NCBI GenBank assembly: GCA_963702995.1
Contig: OY969783.1
Coordinates: forward strand, 2,790,001-2,854,000
Direction: 5' to 3'
Source: MFD04580-c1 sp963702995
GTDB lineage: Bacteria; Planctomycetota; Phycisphaerae; Tepidisphaerales; Tepidisphaeraceae
DNA: 64,000 nucleotides
Positions 37,311 to 49,222 of this stretch are shown in pieces; the first letter of the stretch is position 1; each line of letters opens with the position of its first letter. A program made the translations under genes and the position numbers. The notes under the pieces were generated by a model. It ran no database searches, was not told where the DNA came from, and saw only the letters and a program-made list of their open reading frames with translations.

Positions 37311-38117
37311 ATGCGACGCCGACACGCATTTACTCTCGTCGAACTTCTGGTCGTCATCGGGATCATCGCGGTCCTGGTTGCGGTCCTTCTTCCGGTCCTT
37401 GCCAACGCCCGCGAGTCGGCGAAAGCGACTCAATGCATGAACAACCTCCGGCAGATCGGGCAGTGCCAGGCTGTCTATCTGAATGAGACGAAAGGCGTCT
37501 ATTACCTTCCCGCGTATTGGGGTTGGACGAAGGCAAACCCTCCGTGGATCGCCAGCCCACCACCCGCTGGATCGGATCCCGCGTACCCGCGTCAATGGTG
37601 GTATCAAAACTATTTCATGACCCGGTTCTTCGGAGTGAAGGCCATCGACAGCGGGCGCTACCCTGCCGGGATGATGTGCCCTAACGCCGTCCTGTCGTTC
37701 GTAAATGTCAATTCCAACGGCTATACCCTCTATGAAAGCTTTGGGATCACTTACACCCAGTTGCCGGGAACGCCGCAGTCGCTGGCCCCGGCGTTTATCA
37801 ACATCTGGTTCCGAAACCAGGTGCTGACCCCTTCGGAAAAGATTAACTTCTGCGATGCGACCAGCGAAGGCGTGAACGTATACGCCGGCGGCACGTCGCC
37901 AAACGGAACGCTCCGCTACTTTGACCCCCACTACGGCGGCGAGCGTCACGAAGGACCCGATTGGGGCGGCGCCGTTGCCTATCGGCACCAAAAGGGCGCC
38001 AACTGCCTCTACTACGATGGGCACGTCAATTGGATGCCCATGAGCGAACTCCGCTACGACTCCACCGACCCAACCACCGCGAACAATCTGCGCCAGTGGC
38101 GGCCGAAGGACCGGTGA
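37311..38117 (+). CDS. Type II secretion/pilin-like pseudopilin with H-X9-DG signature
   Basis: 268 residues. The N-terminus MRRRHAFTLVELLVVIGIIA is a class III signal (cleavage before Phe7, conserved Glu at +5), followed by one long hydrophobic helix (VLVAVLLPVLANA). C-terminally, HQKGANCLYYDGHV matches the H-X9-DG pattern of planctomycete DUF1559-type proteins. Such proteins are probably assembled by pilus or type II secretion machinery; the pilB-pilO operon at 54.8-60.8 kb could supply it. NNLRQIGQCQ shows the usual following segment. Confidence 0.9.
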   Translation: MRRRHAFTLVELLVVIGIIAVLVAVLLPVLANARESAKATQCMNNLRQIGQCQAVYLNETKGVYYLPAYWGWTKANPPWIASPPPAGSDPAYPRQWWYQNYFMTRFFGVKAIDSGRYPAGMMCPNAVLSFVNVNSNGYTLYESFGITYTQLPGTPQSLAPAFINIWFRNQVLTPSEKINFCDATSEGVNVYAGGTSPNGTLRYFDPHYGGERHEGPDWGGAVAYRHQKGANCLYYDGHVNWMPMSELRYDSTDPTTANNLRQWRPKDR

Positions 38118-38368
38118 CCCGCCGCGGCCCTTCGTGACCCTCTGAAAACCGTCCGCTCCGCCAATTTTCCGGCAACCGATCTCCCGTATCATAGTCCTGC
38201 GATGCGTCACTTGCCGTCCGACGTGGCAAACCGCCGCGGACACGGGGCTATGCGGCCCATGGCCGAGGACTCAGCATACCCCTGCTTTCCTCTTGCGGCG
38301 TCTGAAGTATCCTGTTCGTCCTCGCTATGCTGGCGAAGAACTGCTCCTTGCCATGGAAGGTAGACCGG

Positions 38369-40761
<2,393 letters not shown>

Positions 40762-40771
40762 AGCGAGCAAA

Positions 40772-40850
40772 GTAGCAGGCACACTCCGTGTGCCGTTGCA
40801 ATCGCCGCAGGACATGAAGGCGTGGACGGCACAGGGAGTGTGCCTGCTAC
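40772..40850. terminator. 25-bp inverted repeat between convergent genes
   Basis: GTAGCAGGCACACTCCGTGT (40772-40791) continues GCCGT and pairs with 40826-40850 (ACGGCACAGGGAGTGTGCCT GCTAC), 24 of 25 matching. It is followed by TGTTTT. Sitting between the tex stop and the stop of the opposite-strand gene, it should end transcription of tex. The loop is about 29 bases, longer than for a simple terminator, so it may also be a mobile palindrome. Confidence 0.7.
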
Positions 40851-40862
40851 TGTTTTCCGCGC

Positions 40863-41408
40863 TCAGAACTGCTGGACGACATCCGGGACAACGACGACCT
40901 TTTCCAGCAGGATGTAGTTGCGGCCGCGATATTCGGTGATGGAGCCGGAGATTCGGAACTTTAGGTCGCGGCTGGCGCCGCTGACGGCGCTCTCCATCGC
41001 CATCAGCTTGAGGCTAGGGAGGATGATGACCGGGGGGTCGTGCATGGTCTTGCCGTCGGCTTCGAAGACAAACTCCGCCTGGGAGCCATCGGCGGGATGG
41101 GTCAGGCGGCCGAGGCGGTCGGCCAGGTAGGTCCCCTCCCGCGTCAGCGCGACAGTCGGGGCCGCCGGCTTGACCGAGCCAGCCCCGCTGGTGCGATCGA
41201 CCATCGGCGCGTCAACGCTGGGTTGAAGCACCTTTGGCGCGGCCGCACCGGGCTTGAGCATCTGGCCCAGCATCTCGTCGGCGGTGAGCGACTTGGGGGA
41301 AGGCGTGCCGGCGGGGCGCGTGGTCGGCCGCGTGGCCTGGGCCGAAACGCCAGAAGCAAGCGACAGAACGAAGATCAGGCCAAGGGCCAAAGCGCGGGCT
41401 GGGTTCAT
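40863..41408 (-). CDS. Exported protein of unknown function
   Basis: 181 residues. Signal peptide MNPARALALGLIFVLSLASG with cleavage after VSA-Q. The mature part starts with a Thr/Pro linker (ATRPTTRPAGTPSPKS), then a compact region: YLADRLGRLTHPADGSQAEF, VFEADGKTMHDPPVIILPSL and FRISGSITEYRGRNYILLEK. These resemble a small family of planctomycete exported proteins with no known function. Convergent with tex. Confidence 0.75.
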   Translation of the reverse strand: MNPARALALGLIFVLSLASGVSAQATRPTTRPAGTPSPKSLTADEMLGQMLKPGAAAPKVLQPSVDAPMVDRTSGAGSVKPAAPTVALTREGTYLADRLGRLTHPADGSQAEFVFEADGKTMHDPPVIILPSLKLMAMESAVSGASRDLKFRISGSITEYRGRNYILLEKVVVVPDVVQQF

Positions 41409-41851
41409 GATGGTCTCCAGAACAGGACCGGCCGCGATCGGCTCTTAGAAGTATAAACGACCGGCCCGCTTCGTTCGATTGCGGCACGTGCATCAGCCAA
41501 AAATGTAGGTTCACCACGCCACGACGTGATGCGGCGCGGTCACCCCGCCCTACATCCGTTCGGCGAACGCCTGCGAGCAAACGAGGCTCGGCCCGTCCTC
41601 CGGGGGCGGGGAGAACCGCTGGCGTTTCTCCACGTGCCCACGCTGGCTCTCTGTTGACTATCGGCCGACCAATGCCCCGGGCCGCACCTCCGCCGATGGA
41701 TCGTTCGTGCGATGATGTTCCCTCGGGCGCACGCCGCCGCAAATCGCAAAACCGCGCACCGCCGCTATACTCACGTCGGATTCAGTGGTTGCGGCGGGTG
41801 CCCGCCCGCTCGACCCGCCTCGCCGAACCGACGTAATGGAGGTCGCCTCAC
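41409..41851. other. Intergenic upstream of acs; no gene seen
   Basis: About 440 bases between the divergent exported-protein gene and acs. A short stretch 41504-41553 (GTAGGTTCACCACGCC and the converse GGTCACCCCGCCCTAC) recalls the ends of the inverted-repeat element at 52.2 kb but is too diverged to call. The ribosome site of acs, GGAGG, is at its end. Confidence 0.4.
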
Positions 41852-43981
41852 ATGTCCGAACAGGCAGACAAGGCTGAGCAGACACCGTTCACGCACGCCC
41901 CGCACGCCCCGCACGCGCCGCACACCGCGATCGAGGCGCACCCGGCCCCGGCGGGCGGGGCTCCCCCGCCGGCGGAAACCTTCGCGGCCATTGAATCGAC
42001 GCTCAACGAGCGACGGAAGTTCGACCCGCCGGCCGCCTTTGCCGCCTCCGCCCGCATCGGCTCCCGCGCCGAATATGACTCGCTCTACCGCGAGTCGATC
42101 GACCACCCCGAACAGTTCTGGGGCCGGGCGGCCGAAGAGCTCTTCTGGTTCAAGAAGTGGGACAAGGTGCTCGACTGGAACCTGCCCGACGCGAAATGGT
42201 TCGTCGGCGGGAAGACGAACGTCGCCTACAACTGCCTCGATTATCAGATCGAGCTGGGTCGGGGCGACAAGGCCGCCATCCTCTGGGAAGGCGAGCCTGA
42301 GAGCGGCCGCCCCGGCAGCGGCGGCTCGATCCATCGCATCACCTTCCGGCACCTGAAGGACGAGGTCTGCCGCTTCGCCAATGGCCTGAAGTCGCTGGGC
42401 GTTCAAAAAGGGGACCGGGTTACGATCTACATGCCGATGGTGCCCGAGGCCATGATCGCCATGCTCGCGTGCGCCCGCATCGGGGCCCCGCACTCGGTGA
42501 TCTTCGGCGGGTTCAGCAGCCAGGCCATCGCCGATCGCGTCGAGGACGCGCAGAGCTCAATCATCATCACCGCCGACGGCGGCTTTCGCCGGGGGACGGT
42601 CGTCCCGCTCAAGCAGAACGTCGATGAGGCGCTGAAGCGGACGGACCGCGTCAAGAAAGTGGTCGTCCTTCAGCGGGTCGGCACGCCGGTGACCGACGGG
42701 GTCGCCTCGGCGACGGCGCTGAACTGGACCGCGGGGCGCGACGTCTGGTGGCATGAACTGGTTCGCGACCAGAGCACCGAGTGCCCCGCCGAGCAGATGG
42801 ATGCCGAAGACACTCTTTTCGTGCTTTACACCAGCGGTTCCACCGGCAAGCCGAAGGGCATCCTTCACACCACCGGCGGGTATATGCTCGGCACGTACCT
42901 GACGTGCAAATACGTCTTCGACATGCGCGACGAAGATGTCTACTGGTGTACGGCCGATGTTGGCTGGATCACCGGGCACAGTTACATGGTGTACGGGCCG
43001 CTCTCCAACGGCGCGACGACCCTCATGTACGAAGGCGCCCCGAACTTCCCGGATTTTGGCCGGTTCTGGTCGATCATCGATCGTCACCGGGTGTCGATCT
43101 TCTACACCGCGCCGACCGCGATCCGCGCGTTTATGAAGGCCGGGCGCGAATTCCCGGATCGCTACGACCTGCGATCGCTGCGACTGCTCGGCACGGTAGG
43201 CGAGCCGATCAACCCCGAAGCCTGGATGTGGTATCACGAGGTCATCGGTCACGGCCGCTGCCCGATCGCCGACACCTGGTGGCAGACCGAGACCGGCATG
43301 CACATGATCACGCCGCTGCCGGGCGTCACGCCAACCAAGCCCGGCACGGCGACGCTCCCGTTCTTCGGGGTGGACGCGGCCGTGGTGGATCGCACGGGCA
43401 AAGAGCTCGGCCCGAACCAGGGCGGCCTGCTCGTCATTCGCAAGCCATGGCCTTCGATGCTGCGGGGCATCTTCAATGACCCCGAGCGGTATCAGAAGCA
43501 GTATTGGAGCGATGTTCCCGGATGCTACTTCACGGGCGACGGAGCGCGTCGCGATGAGGACGGCTATTTCTGGATCATGGGGCGCGTGGACGACGTGATC
43601 AACGTTTCCGGCCATCGCCTGGGGACGATGGAGATTGAAAGCGCGCTGGTCGCGCACCCGGCGGTGGCCGAGGCCGCCGTTGTCGGCGTCCCCCACGAGA
43701 TGAAGGGGCAGGGGATCGCCGCCTTCGTCACGCTGGAGAGCAATCGCGAGCCGACCGAGACCCTGAAAAAGGAGTTGACCCAGTGGGTCCGCGGGCAGAT
43801 CGGGGCCTTGGCCCAGCCGGACCAGATTCGCTTCACCGAATCGCTCCCCAAGACCCGCAGCGGAAAGATCATGCGGCGGCTTCTCAAAGAGGTCGCGGCG
43901 GGTGGCGAGGTGAAAGGTGACACAACGACGCTGGAAGACCTGACCGTTCTGGCCAAGCTGCGGGAGAAAGATGAGGCCTGA
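41852..43981 (+). CDS. acs: Acetate-CoA ligase (acetyl-CoA synthetase)
   Basis: 709 residues, full length with no frame break; start with GGAGG nine bases upstream. A His/Pro/Ala-rich tail comes first, then the ANL fold: IFGGFSSQAIADRVEDAQSS, the P-loop YTSGSTGKPKGILHTTGGY, CTADVGWITGHSYMVYGPLS, DTWWQTETGMHMITPLPG, and YFTGDGARRDEDGYFWIMGR. The hinge and catalytic Lys are in LPKTRSGKIMRRLLK, the acetylation site of this family. It makes acetyl-CoA from acetate, ATP and CoA, through acetyl-AMP. The acetate-specific Trp is in TWWQTETG. Confidence 0.96.
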   Translation: MSEQADKAEQTPFTHAPHAPHAPHTAIEAHPAPAGGAPPPAETFAAIESTLNERRKFDPPAAFAASARIGSRAEYDSLYRESIDHPEQFWGRAAEELFWFKKWDKVLDWNLPDAKWFVGGKTNVAYNCLDYQIELGRGDKAAILWEGEPESGRPGSGGSIHRITFRHLKDEVCRFANGLKSLGVQKGDRVTIYMPMVPEAMIAMLACARIGAPHSVIFGGFSSQAIADRVEDAQSSIIITADGGFRRGTVVPLKQNVDEALKRTDRVKKVVVLQRVGTPVTDGVASATALNWTAGRDVWWHELVRDQSTECPAEQMDAEDTLFVLYTSGSTGKPKGILHTTGGYMLGTYLTCKYVFDMRDEDVYWCTADVGWITGHSYMVYGPLSNGATTLMYEGAPNFPDFGRFWSIIDRHRVSIFYTAPTAIRAFMKAGREFPDRYDLRSLRLLGTVGEPINPEAWMWYHEVIGHGRCPIADTWWQTETGMHMITPLPGVTPTKPGTATLPFFGVDAAVVDRTGKELGPNQGGLLVIRKPWPSMLRGIFNDPERYQKQYWSDVPGCYFTGDGARRDEDGYFWIMGRVDDVINVSGHRLGTMEIESALVAHPAVAEAAVVGVPHEMKGQGIAAFVTLESNREPTETLKKELTQWVRGQIGALAQPDQIRFTESLPKTRSGKIMRRLLKEVAAGGEVKGDTTTLEDLTVLAKLREKDEA

Positions 43982-44344
43982 TGGCTTGTTCCGACGAAAT
44001 CAGCGGGTAACGGCCCGCGCATAAGTGCGGCCGGTCCGCCACCGGCGGTGTTGTCGGCCGCTGACAAGGCCCGCCGTGAGGGCGCCGGGCACGTCGGACC
44101 CTATCGCAGCGCCCGCGCGATCTTGCTTTGAACGGTCCACCAGGTCGGCGCCGCGTCCGATAATTAGCGTTGGTGGGCGTCAGAGCGAGAGCGCCCCGCT
44201 CGTCTGCGAATCGTATGGTTCTTATGACGGGCGGCCGGCACAGCCGGCGTGGCCGGCGTACCGTGAATCGCCACTGCGTGGCGAACTGTCGCACAGACCT
44301 GATTTCGCTTCCATTCGGCCCGAAACGGCCTAGAATCCCCGCGA
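43982..44344. other. Intergenic with a second copy of an 80-bp repeat
   Basis: No gene. 44024-44099 matches 17493-17572 (see the repeat entry there): AGTGCGGCCGGT, CCGGCGGTGTTG, GTGAGGGC, CACGTCGGAC. Another short palindrome GCCGGCACAGCCGGC is at about 44232. The remainder shows no motif; the adk start follows. Confidence 0.45.
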
Positions 44345-45049
44345 ATGAGCGAGCCCAAGCGTTATCGTACGATCTTACTTTTCGGCGCTCCCGGGCAGCG
44401 GCAAGGGGACGCAAGGGAAGATCATCGGGCAGATCCCCGGGTTCCATCACAACTCGACGGGTGACATCTTTCGTTCGCTCGACCTCTCCAGTGAGACCGG
44501 CCGCAAGTTTTGGGAGTATGCCGGGCGGGGCGAGCTTGTCCCGGATGAGTTCACGATCAGCCTCTGGCAGCAGTTCATCCGGGGGATGGAATACGTCAAT
44601 CAGTTTCATCCGGAATCCGAGTTCCTTGTCCTCGACGGGATCCCGCGGAACGTGAAGCAGGCCGAACTGCTGAAGGAGACGATCCAGGTGGATGCGATCA
44701 TCTACCTCCGCGCCGAGAAGGCGAAGATGATCGAGCGGCTCCGCCGCGCGCGTTGAAGGAGAACCGGATCGACGACGCCAGCGACGCCGTCATCAACAAG
44801 CGGATGGAGGTCTTCGAGAAGGAGACGCGCCCGACGCTTGACTTCTATCCAAAGGAAATCGTCCACCGGATCGACGCCACGATGTCTCAGATCCGCATCC
44901 TCAGCGAGATTGTGGCGATCCTCGTCCCGCTGAAGGAAGGCCTCGATCGCGACAAGCAGGCTCGCCAAAGCGACGCGGAGGCTTCCGCGGCGTCGCAACT
45001 CGTAACCCAGGAAGCGGCCGCCCGAATCCAGGAACAACTGATCTCCTGA
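44345..45049 (+). CDS. adk: Adenylate-kinase-family nucleoside monophosphate kinase (two frame changes)
   Basis: Starts MSEPKRYRTILLFGAPGSGK (the latter part after correcting an extra G near 44395). The P-loop is GAPGSGKGTQGK, with the NMP-binding HHNSTGDIFRSLDL, VLDGIPRNVKQAELL (the Arg/Pro of the NMP site) and, after a lost base near 44740, ALKENRIDDASDAVINKRME and YPKEIVHRIDATMSQI. It makes two ADP from ATP and AMP (or another NMP). At about 234 residues with no zinc-type LID, it is a short-lid form. A gene this essential with two breaks points to sequence errors. Confidence 0.87.
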
Positions 45050-45111
45050 GGCTCGCCGATCGCGGCCTGTTTCCCGGTCGCACGGTCACGACAGGCACTC
45101 AACCAATGACA

Positions 45112-45147
45112 AAGCCCTCGGGACAACGGTCCCGAGGGCTTCTGTTT
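45112..45147. terminator. Rho-independent terminator between adk and efp
   Basis: 13-bp stem AAGCCCTCGGGAC (45112-45124), short loop, GTCCCGAGGGCTT (45129-45141), followed by CTGTTTT. It lies between convergent adk and efp; the T-run is on the adk side. Confidence 0.85.
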
Positions 45148-45174
45148 TACCATCGATCGCACGCGTTCGGTGGA

Positions 45175-45729
45175 TCAGGCGCGGCTTAGGTACTGGCCGC
45201 TTTCCGTATTCACGCGGATGACCTCACCGATTTCGATGAACGGCGGCACGCGGGTCTTCAGGCCGGTTTCCAGCGTCGCGTCCTTCTGCTGGTTGGTGGC
45301 CGTAGCGCCCTTGATGCCGGGCGGCGTGTCGGTGACCTTCAGCTCGACCATCGCCGGCAGTTCGTAGCTGACGACCTTGCCTTCGTGGAACATCGCCATC
45401 AACTGGGTGTTCGGCTTGAGATAGAGTATGTCGTTGCCGAAGACTTCCTTGGGGATGGTGGTCTGGTCGTAGGTCTCGGTGTCCATCAGGACATGGCCTT
45501 CGTTGTCCGAATAGAGGTACTCGACGGTGCGGCGATCGAGGGTGGCTGTTTCGATGTCGTCCGTGGCGCCAACGCGCTTGTCCTGGATCGTCCCCTTGAC
45601 CACGTCGCGGAGCTTGAACTGGACCTTTGCCCGCAGGTTACCGGGGGTGTTGTGGTCGGCGCCGGTGACGACGAACAGTTTCCCGTCCATCATGACCGCC
45701 TGACCCTTACGAACTTCGCTGGCACGCAT
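45175..45729 (-). CDS. efp: Elongation factor P, with PGNLRA loop
   Basis: 184 residues, standard three-domain length. MRASEVRKGQAVMMDGKLFV opens the KOW-like domain I; loop is NTPGNLRAKVQFKL where most EF-P have PGKGQA; the central and C-terminal OB domains show LMDTETYDQTTIPKEVFGND, PPGIKGATATNQQKDATLET and VRVNTESGQYLSRA-type ending (VIRVNTESGQYLSRA). EF-P relieves ribosome stalling at polyproline. The usual Lys34 or Arg32 that gets modified is not in the loop tip: at the K34 position there is Asn. It is convergent with adk. Confidence 0.95.
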   Translation of the reverse strand: MRASEVRKGQAVMMDGKLFVVTGADHNTPGNLRAKVQFKLRDVVKGTIQDKRVGATDDIETATLDRRTVEYLYSDNEGHVLMDTETYDQTTIPKEVFGNDILYLKPNTQLMAMFHEGKVVSYELPAMVELKVTDTPPGIKGATATNQQKDATLETGLKTRVPPFIEIGEVIRVNTESGQYLSRA

Positions 45730-46080
45730 GGTTGTATCCCTCTGATCGTCGAGCCCGAAAGCGCGGCTCCGCTGCCTTGAACAGCCACATCGGGTGACGT
45801 CTCAAGCGACGACACCGGCCCGATTGGCGCCTTCCACACGGGAGGAGGCCCCCGCCGAAGCCGCTCCTATCCATTTCACTCGTTCTCACGAGGGAAAGGA
45901 GGGGAGCTTAGCAGGGCCACGCGACCCCGTCAAACGGACGCATCGCGCGGTTCATCCCACAATCGCCCCGACCGGATCGTATCAACGCGTGGCGGCGGAT
46001 ATCGTTCGGCGCCGACCGAGCCGGGCGCGGCGCCACATCGTCGCGGCCGTCGCTCTCCCCTTTCGCTATACTCTTCCATC
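45730..46080. other. Intergenic between divergent efp and the DUF4058 gene; no gene seen
   Basis: About 350 bases. It must hold the efp and DUF4058 promoters. I could not find convincing promoter elements or repeats. Confidence 0.4.
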
Positions 46081-46848
46081 ATGCCGGTCCACGATTGGAA
46101 ACGCGTCACTGCCGGGACATTCCACGACTTCCATCTCGCGTGGATCGCCGAACTGAGGCGGGCTTTGAATGGCGGGCTCCTTCCCTCCGACTATTACGCC
46201 ATGGCGGAGCAAAGGGCCGCTGAATTTGAGCCCGATCTCCTCACGCTCGAACGCCGTGACGCGACGGCCGCCCGCTACGATCCTTCGGATTCAGCCCATC
46301 CGGATGGAGGCACGGCTCTCGCCACCGCTCGACCGGCGGCGCGGCTAATCGGGGAAGTTGACGATGACGCGCTCTATGCGCTCAAACGGCGAACGGTCAC
46401 GATCCGTCACGCGACGAATGATCGAATCGTCGCGTTGATCGAGATCGCGTCGCCGGGGAATCAGGACCGCGCTCAATCGGTGAAGCGGTTCGTTGACAAA
46501 GCAGTCGCCGCGCTTCAATGCGGCTATCACCTGGTCGTTGTGGAACTGTTCCGGCCGCGGGCGTCGGGACCGGGCGGGTTGGCGAGTGCGGTATGGGAAG
46601 CGGTCGGAGGAGAAGGCCTGACGTGGCCGGCGGCGGAGCCCCTCTCGGCCGCGTCATTCCGCGTCTCAGACAAGATTCAGTGTTACGCCGAGCCGTTCGC
46701 GATCGGCTCGCCGCTGCCTCCAATCCCATTGTTTTACGACCCGGACTGGTACGTCAGCCTTCCACTGGAGCAGACGTATCGACTTGCGTACGACGGAGTG
46801 CCCCGTCGGTGGAAGCAGGTCATCGCCGCGGAGGGCCCGGCGGATTGA
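46081..46848 (+). CDS. DUF4058-family protein
   Basis: 255 residues. The N-terminus MPVHDWKRVTAGTFHDFHLA WIAELRRALN is the DUF4058 hallmark, and later IVALIEIASPGNQDR with VDKAVAALQCGYHLVVVELF is the second block. The E-I-x-S-P-x-N-R stretch followed by a conserved Lys and Val-Glu strand hints at a nuclease-like core (PD-(D/E)XK), which is inference only. The family is expanded in Planctomycetota and Cyanobacteria and has no known function. Ends with IPLFYDPDWYVSLPLEQTYR. Confidence 0.88.
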   Translation: MPVHDWKRVTAGTFHDFHLAWIAELRRALNGGLLPSDYYAMAEQRAAEFEPDLLTLERRDATAARYDPSDSAHPDGGTALATARPAARLIGEVDDDALYALKRRTVTIRHATNDRIVALIEIASPGNQDRAQSVKRFVDKAVAALQCGYHLVVVELFRPRASGPGGLASAVWEAVGGEGLTWPAAEPLSAASFRVSDKIQCYAEPFAIGSPLPPIPLFYDPDWYVSLPLEQTYRLAYDGVPRRWKQVIAAEGPAD

Positions 46849-47134
46849 CGCGATCGTGCCGCTTTACCGCGTTCGTCTTCACGATGGTTGAAGGAGAGCC
46901 ACGCGGTCGAAGCCTTGCCGGATTGAGCAGTGACAACAAGCGGCCGCTCTCGCGGTAGCGTCAACGCGGGAGAGGGCGCGACCATCTTGTGTGACGATCG
47001 CACGTTTAACGTCGCGGCGTTAACCACCGGCGGCTAAGTCGCCCAGACGCCGAGTCGAGCGACTGCCCGATTCCGGGCGCGCCCGATGCGCCGGCGGCAT
47101 TCGATCAATGACCCTTGTTTTCTGTGAGGAGCCC

Positions 47135-48232
47135 ATGCCTTTCAAGCTACACGGCCTGCTCTCTGGAACAATTCTCGCGATCGCATTGTCGAGCATGAGC
47201 GGCTGGGCGGCCGCGGCCAACGCGCCGGCGGCCGGCGAATCGCAACAGTTCATCGTCTTCCCCGGCGGCGATGGGCCTGGCAAGGGCAAGAGCATCGTGT
47301 TGATCTCCGGCGATGAGGAATATCGCTCTGAGGAATGCCTGCCCCAACTGGCGAAGATTCTCGCCAAACGGCACGGGTTCAAATGCACCGTCCTCTTCGC
47401 CATCGATCCGGCGACGGGCGAGATCGACCCGAACAACACGCGCAACATCCCTGGGCTGGAGGCGCTGGATTCGGCCGACCTCATGATCATCCTAACTCGC
47501 TTCCGGGCGTTGCCCGACGACCAGATGAAGCACGTTGACGATTACTTGAAAGCGGGCAAGCCGGTCATCGGCCTTCGGACGGCGACCCACGCGTTCAACG
47601 GCATCAAAGGCGATTACGAGCACTACAACAACGGCTATTCCGGTAAGCAGAAGAAGGAGTGGCAGGACGGCTTCGGGCGCCTCGTTCTAGGTGAAAAATG
47701 GATCAGCCACCATGGCGCCCACAAGAGCGAGTCCACCCGCGCGGTGTTCGCCGCGGGCGCGAACGAAAGCCCGCTGCTCAACGGCATCAAAGATGGCGAA
47801 ATCTGGGGGCCGACCGACGTCTACGGCGTCCGCGTCCCACTGCCGGGCGATTCAAAGCCGTTGCTGCTCGGGCAGGTCTGCGTGCGAAGCGGCCCGGCCG
47901 ACCCCAAAGACCCCTTTTTCGGCATGCGGCCGACCGACGTCGCCAAGCCCGATGACAAAAAGAACGACCCGATGATGGTCGTCGCCTGGACCAAAAGCTA
48001 CCAGCTTCCTGAAGGCAAGCCGGGCAAAGCCTTTGCCACCACCATGGGAGGGGCGACCGATCTCGTGAACGAGCCGCTGCGCCGCCTCCTTGTCAACGCC
48101 GCTTATTCCCTGCTCGAGATGAAAGTCCCCGATCGTGCGGACGTCGAGCTCGTCGGCCCATACACGCCGAGCGCCTTCGGCTTCAACGCCTTCAAGCACG
48201 GCGTGAAGCCGGCGGACCTGAGAATGGATTGA
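47135..48232 (+). CDS. Exported ThuA-like domain protein
   Basis: 365 residues from ATG 47135, just after GAGGAG. Signal peptide LLSGTILAIALSSMSGWAAA precedes the domain. The glutamine amidotransferase-like ThuA fold shows IVLISGDEEYRSEECLPQLA, LMIILTRFRALPDDQMKHVD, the loop GLRTATHAFNGI and KWISHHGAHKSEST. It ends FATTMGGATDLVNEPLRRLL VNAAYSLLEM, typical of large planctomycete ThuA-type proteins tied to sugar metabolism. Function is not established; it probably works in the periplasm. Confidence 0.88.
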   Translation: MPFKLHGLLSGTILAIALSSMSGWAAAANAPAAGESQQFIVFPGGDGPGKGKSIVLISGDEEYRSEECLPQLAKILAKRHGFKCTVLFAIDPATGEIDPNNTRNIPGLEALDSADLMIILTRFRALPDDQMKHVDDYLKAGKPVIGLRTATHAFNGIKGDYEHYNNGYSGKQKKEWQDGFGRLVLGEKWISHHGAHKSESTRAVFAAGANESPLLNGIKDGEIWGPTDVYGVRVPLPGDSKPLLLGQVCVRSGPADPKDPFFGMRPTDVAKPDDKKNDPMMVVAWTKSYQLPEGKPGKAFATTMGGATDLVNEPLRRLLVNAAYSLLEMKVPDRADVELVGPYTPSAFGFNAFKHGVKPADLRMD

Positions 48233-48587
48233 CGATCCCGGCGCCTTTGGGCAAACCGACAACCGCGGCCGCTAGAGCAGAACCTGCTTGGGACGCCCGC
48301 CAGCCTCGCGGGCTGAATCGATTCGCGTGCTTGGCGGGAAATCCGCATGGGGGTGATCCCGCACACTGGCTGGGCGGGATCAGATGTGCAGCCTCGTCAG
48401 CAGGCTGAAGGCATGCCCGCGCAGGCCCGGGACATGGCACCCGGCGAAAGCAGTCCCTTCGACGCCTCCCGCGGGAGCGTATTGCAACTGACGCTGCTCA
48501 CACCTGCTTTCGAATGTTTGTCGCGAACGCCCTTCCGCGACGAGGATTGCCGCCGTATGATTTCATGTCACGGAGGCTCAACCAGTT
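48233..48587. other. Intergenic; no gene seen
   Basis: About 355 bases between the ThuA-like and Ala/Pro/Lys-rich genes on the + strand. No clear hairpin or repeat; the ribosome site GGAGG for the next gene is near 48573. Confidence 0.4.
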
Positions 48588-49160
48588 ATGGCAAAAGCAA
48601 AGAAGTCGAACCCCAAGGCGGCGGAACCTGAAGCGGCACCAGCGATCGCGGCGCCTGCCGCTCCAACCCCTGCCGCTCCGGTATTGGCCGTGACGCCCGC
48701 ACCGGTTCCCGCCGCGCCGGAAAAAGCTGGCACGCCCAAGGCGGCCGCCCCACCCGAGGTCGCACCCGCGGCGAAGGGGAAGAAGGCGGGCGGAGCCAAG
48801 AAAGTCGCGAAGGTCGAGGCTGCGGCGCCCGCGGCGACGCCGGCGACGCCCAAGGCTCCCGTCACACCGGCCATACCCCTTGTTGACACGAATTTGGCTG
48901 CCCGCGCGGCCGCCACCATGCTGGTGAATCGCGAGTCGCTCGCGGCCGCCGGCAAGGCGACGGGAAAGCCCGAAAGCGGCGCGTTCAAGCAGATGAAGCA
49001 GGGCTTAAATAAGCCCTCCACCGGCCTCACCGGCGCACACGGCTTGCCCACCGACACGAAGAGGCGGCCGCAGGGCTTCGGCGGATCCCAGAACGTTCGC
49101 AACCAGACCTTCGGAGCCGACGTGAATCGGACCGGCGTGCCCCGTCGAACGGGCGGCTGA
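48588..49160 (+). CDS. Ala/Pro/Lys-rich protein of unknown function
   Basis: 190 residues. The first 100 are dominated by Ala, Pro and Lys (AAPEVAPAAKGKKAGGAKKV), like disordered histone-H1-like tails. The last 80 are more ordered: LVDTNLAARAAATMLVNRES, GAFKQMKQGLNKPSTGLTGA, and PQGFGGSQNVRNQTFGADVN. The tail may bind nucleic acid; this is inference from composition. A cGGAGG motif lies 11 bases ahead of the ATG. I know no family for it. Confidence 0.65.
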   Translation: MAKAKKSNPKAAEPEAAPAIAAPAAPTPAAPVLAVTPAPVPAAPEKAGTPKAAAPPEVAPAAKGKKAGGAKKVAKVEAAAPAATPATPKAPVTPAIPLVDTNLAARAAATMLVNRESLAAAGKATGKPESGAFKQMKQGLNKPSTGLTGAHGLPTDTKRRPQGFGGSQNVRNQTFGADVNRTGVPRRTGG

Positions 49161-49222
49161 TCCGCGAAACGACCTGCGCGACCGGGTGTGCCCCTGGCGT
49201 TCGCCATTGCGGAACGCCGAAT

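Noticed and set aside
42557..43696. 379-codon open - frame opposite acs
   Set aside because: The acs frame is intact with all ANL motifs. The antisense frame is composition-driven.
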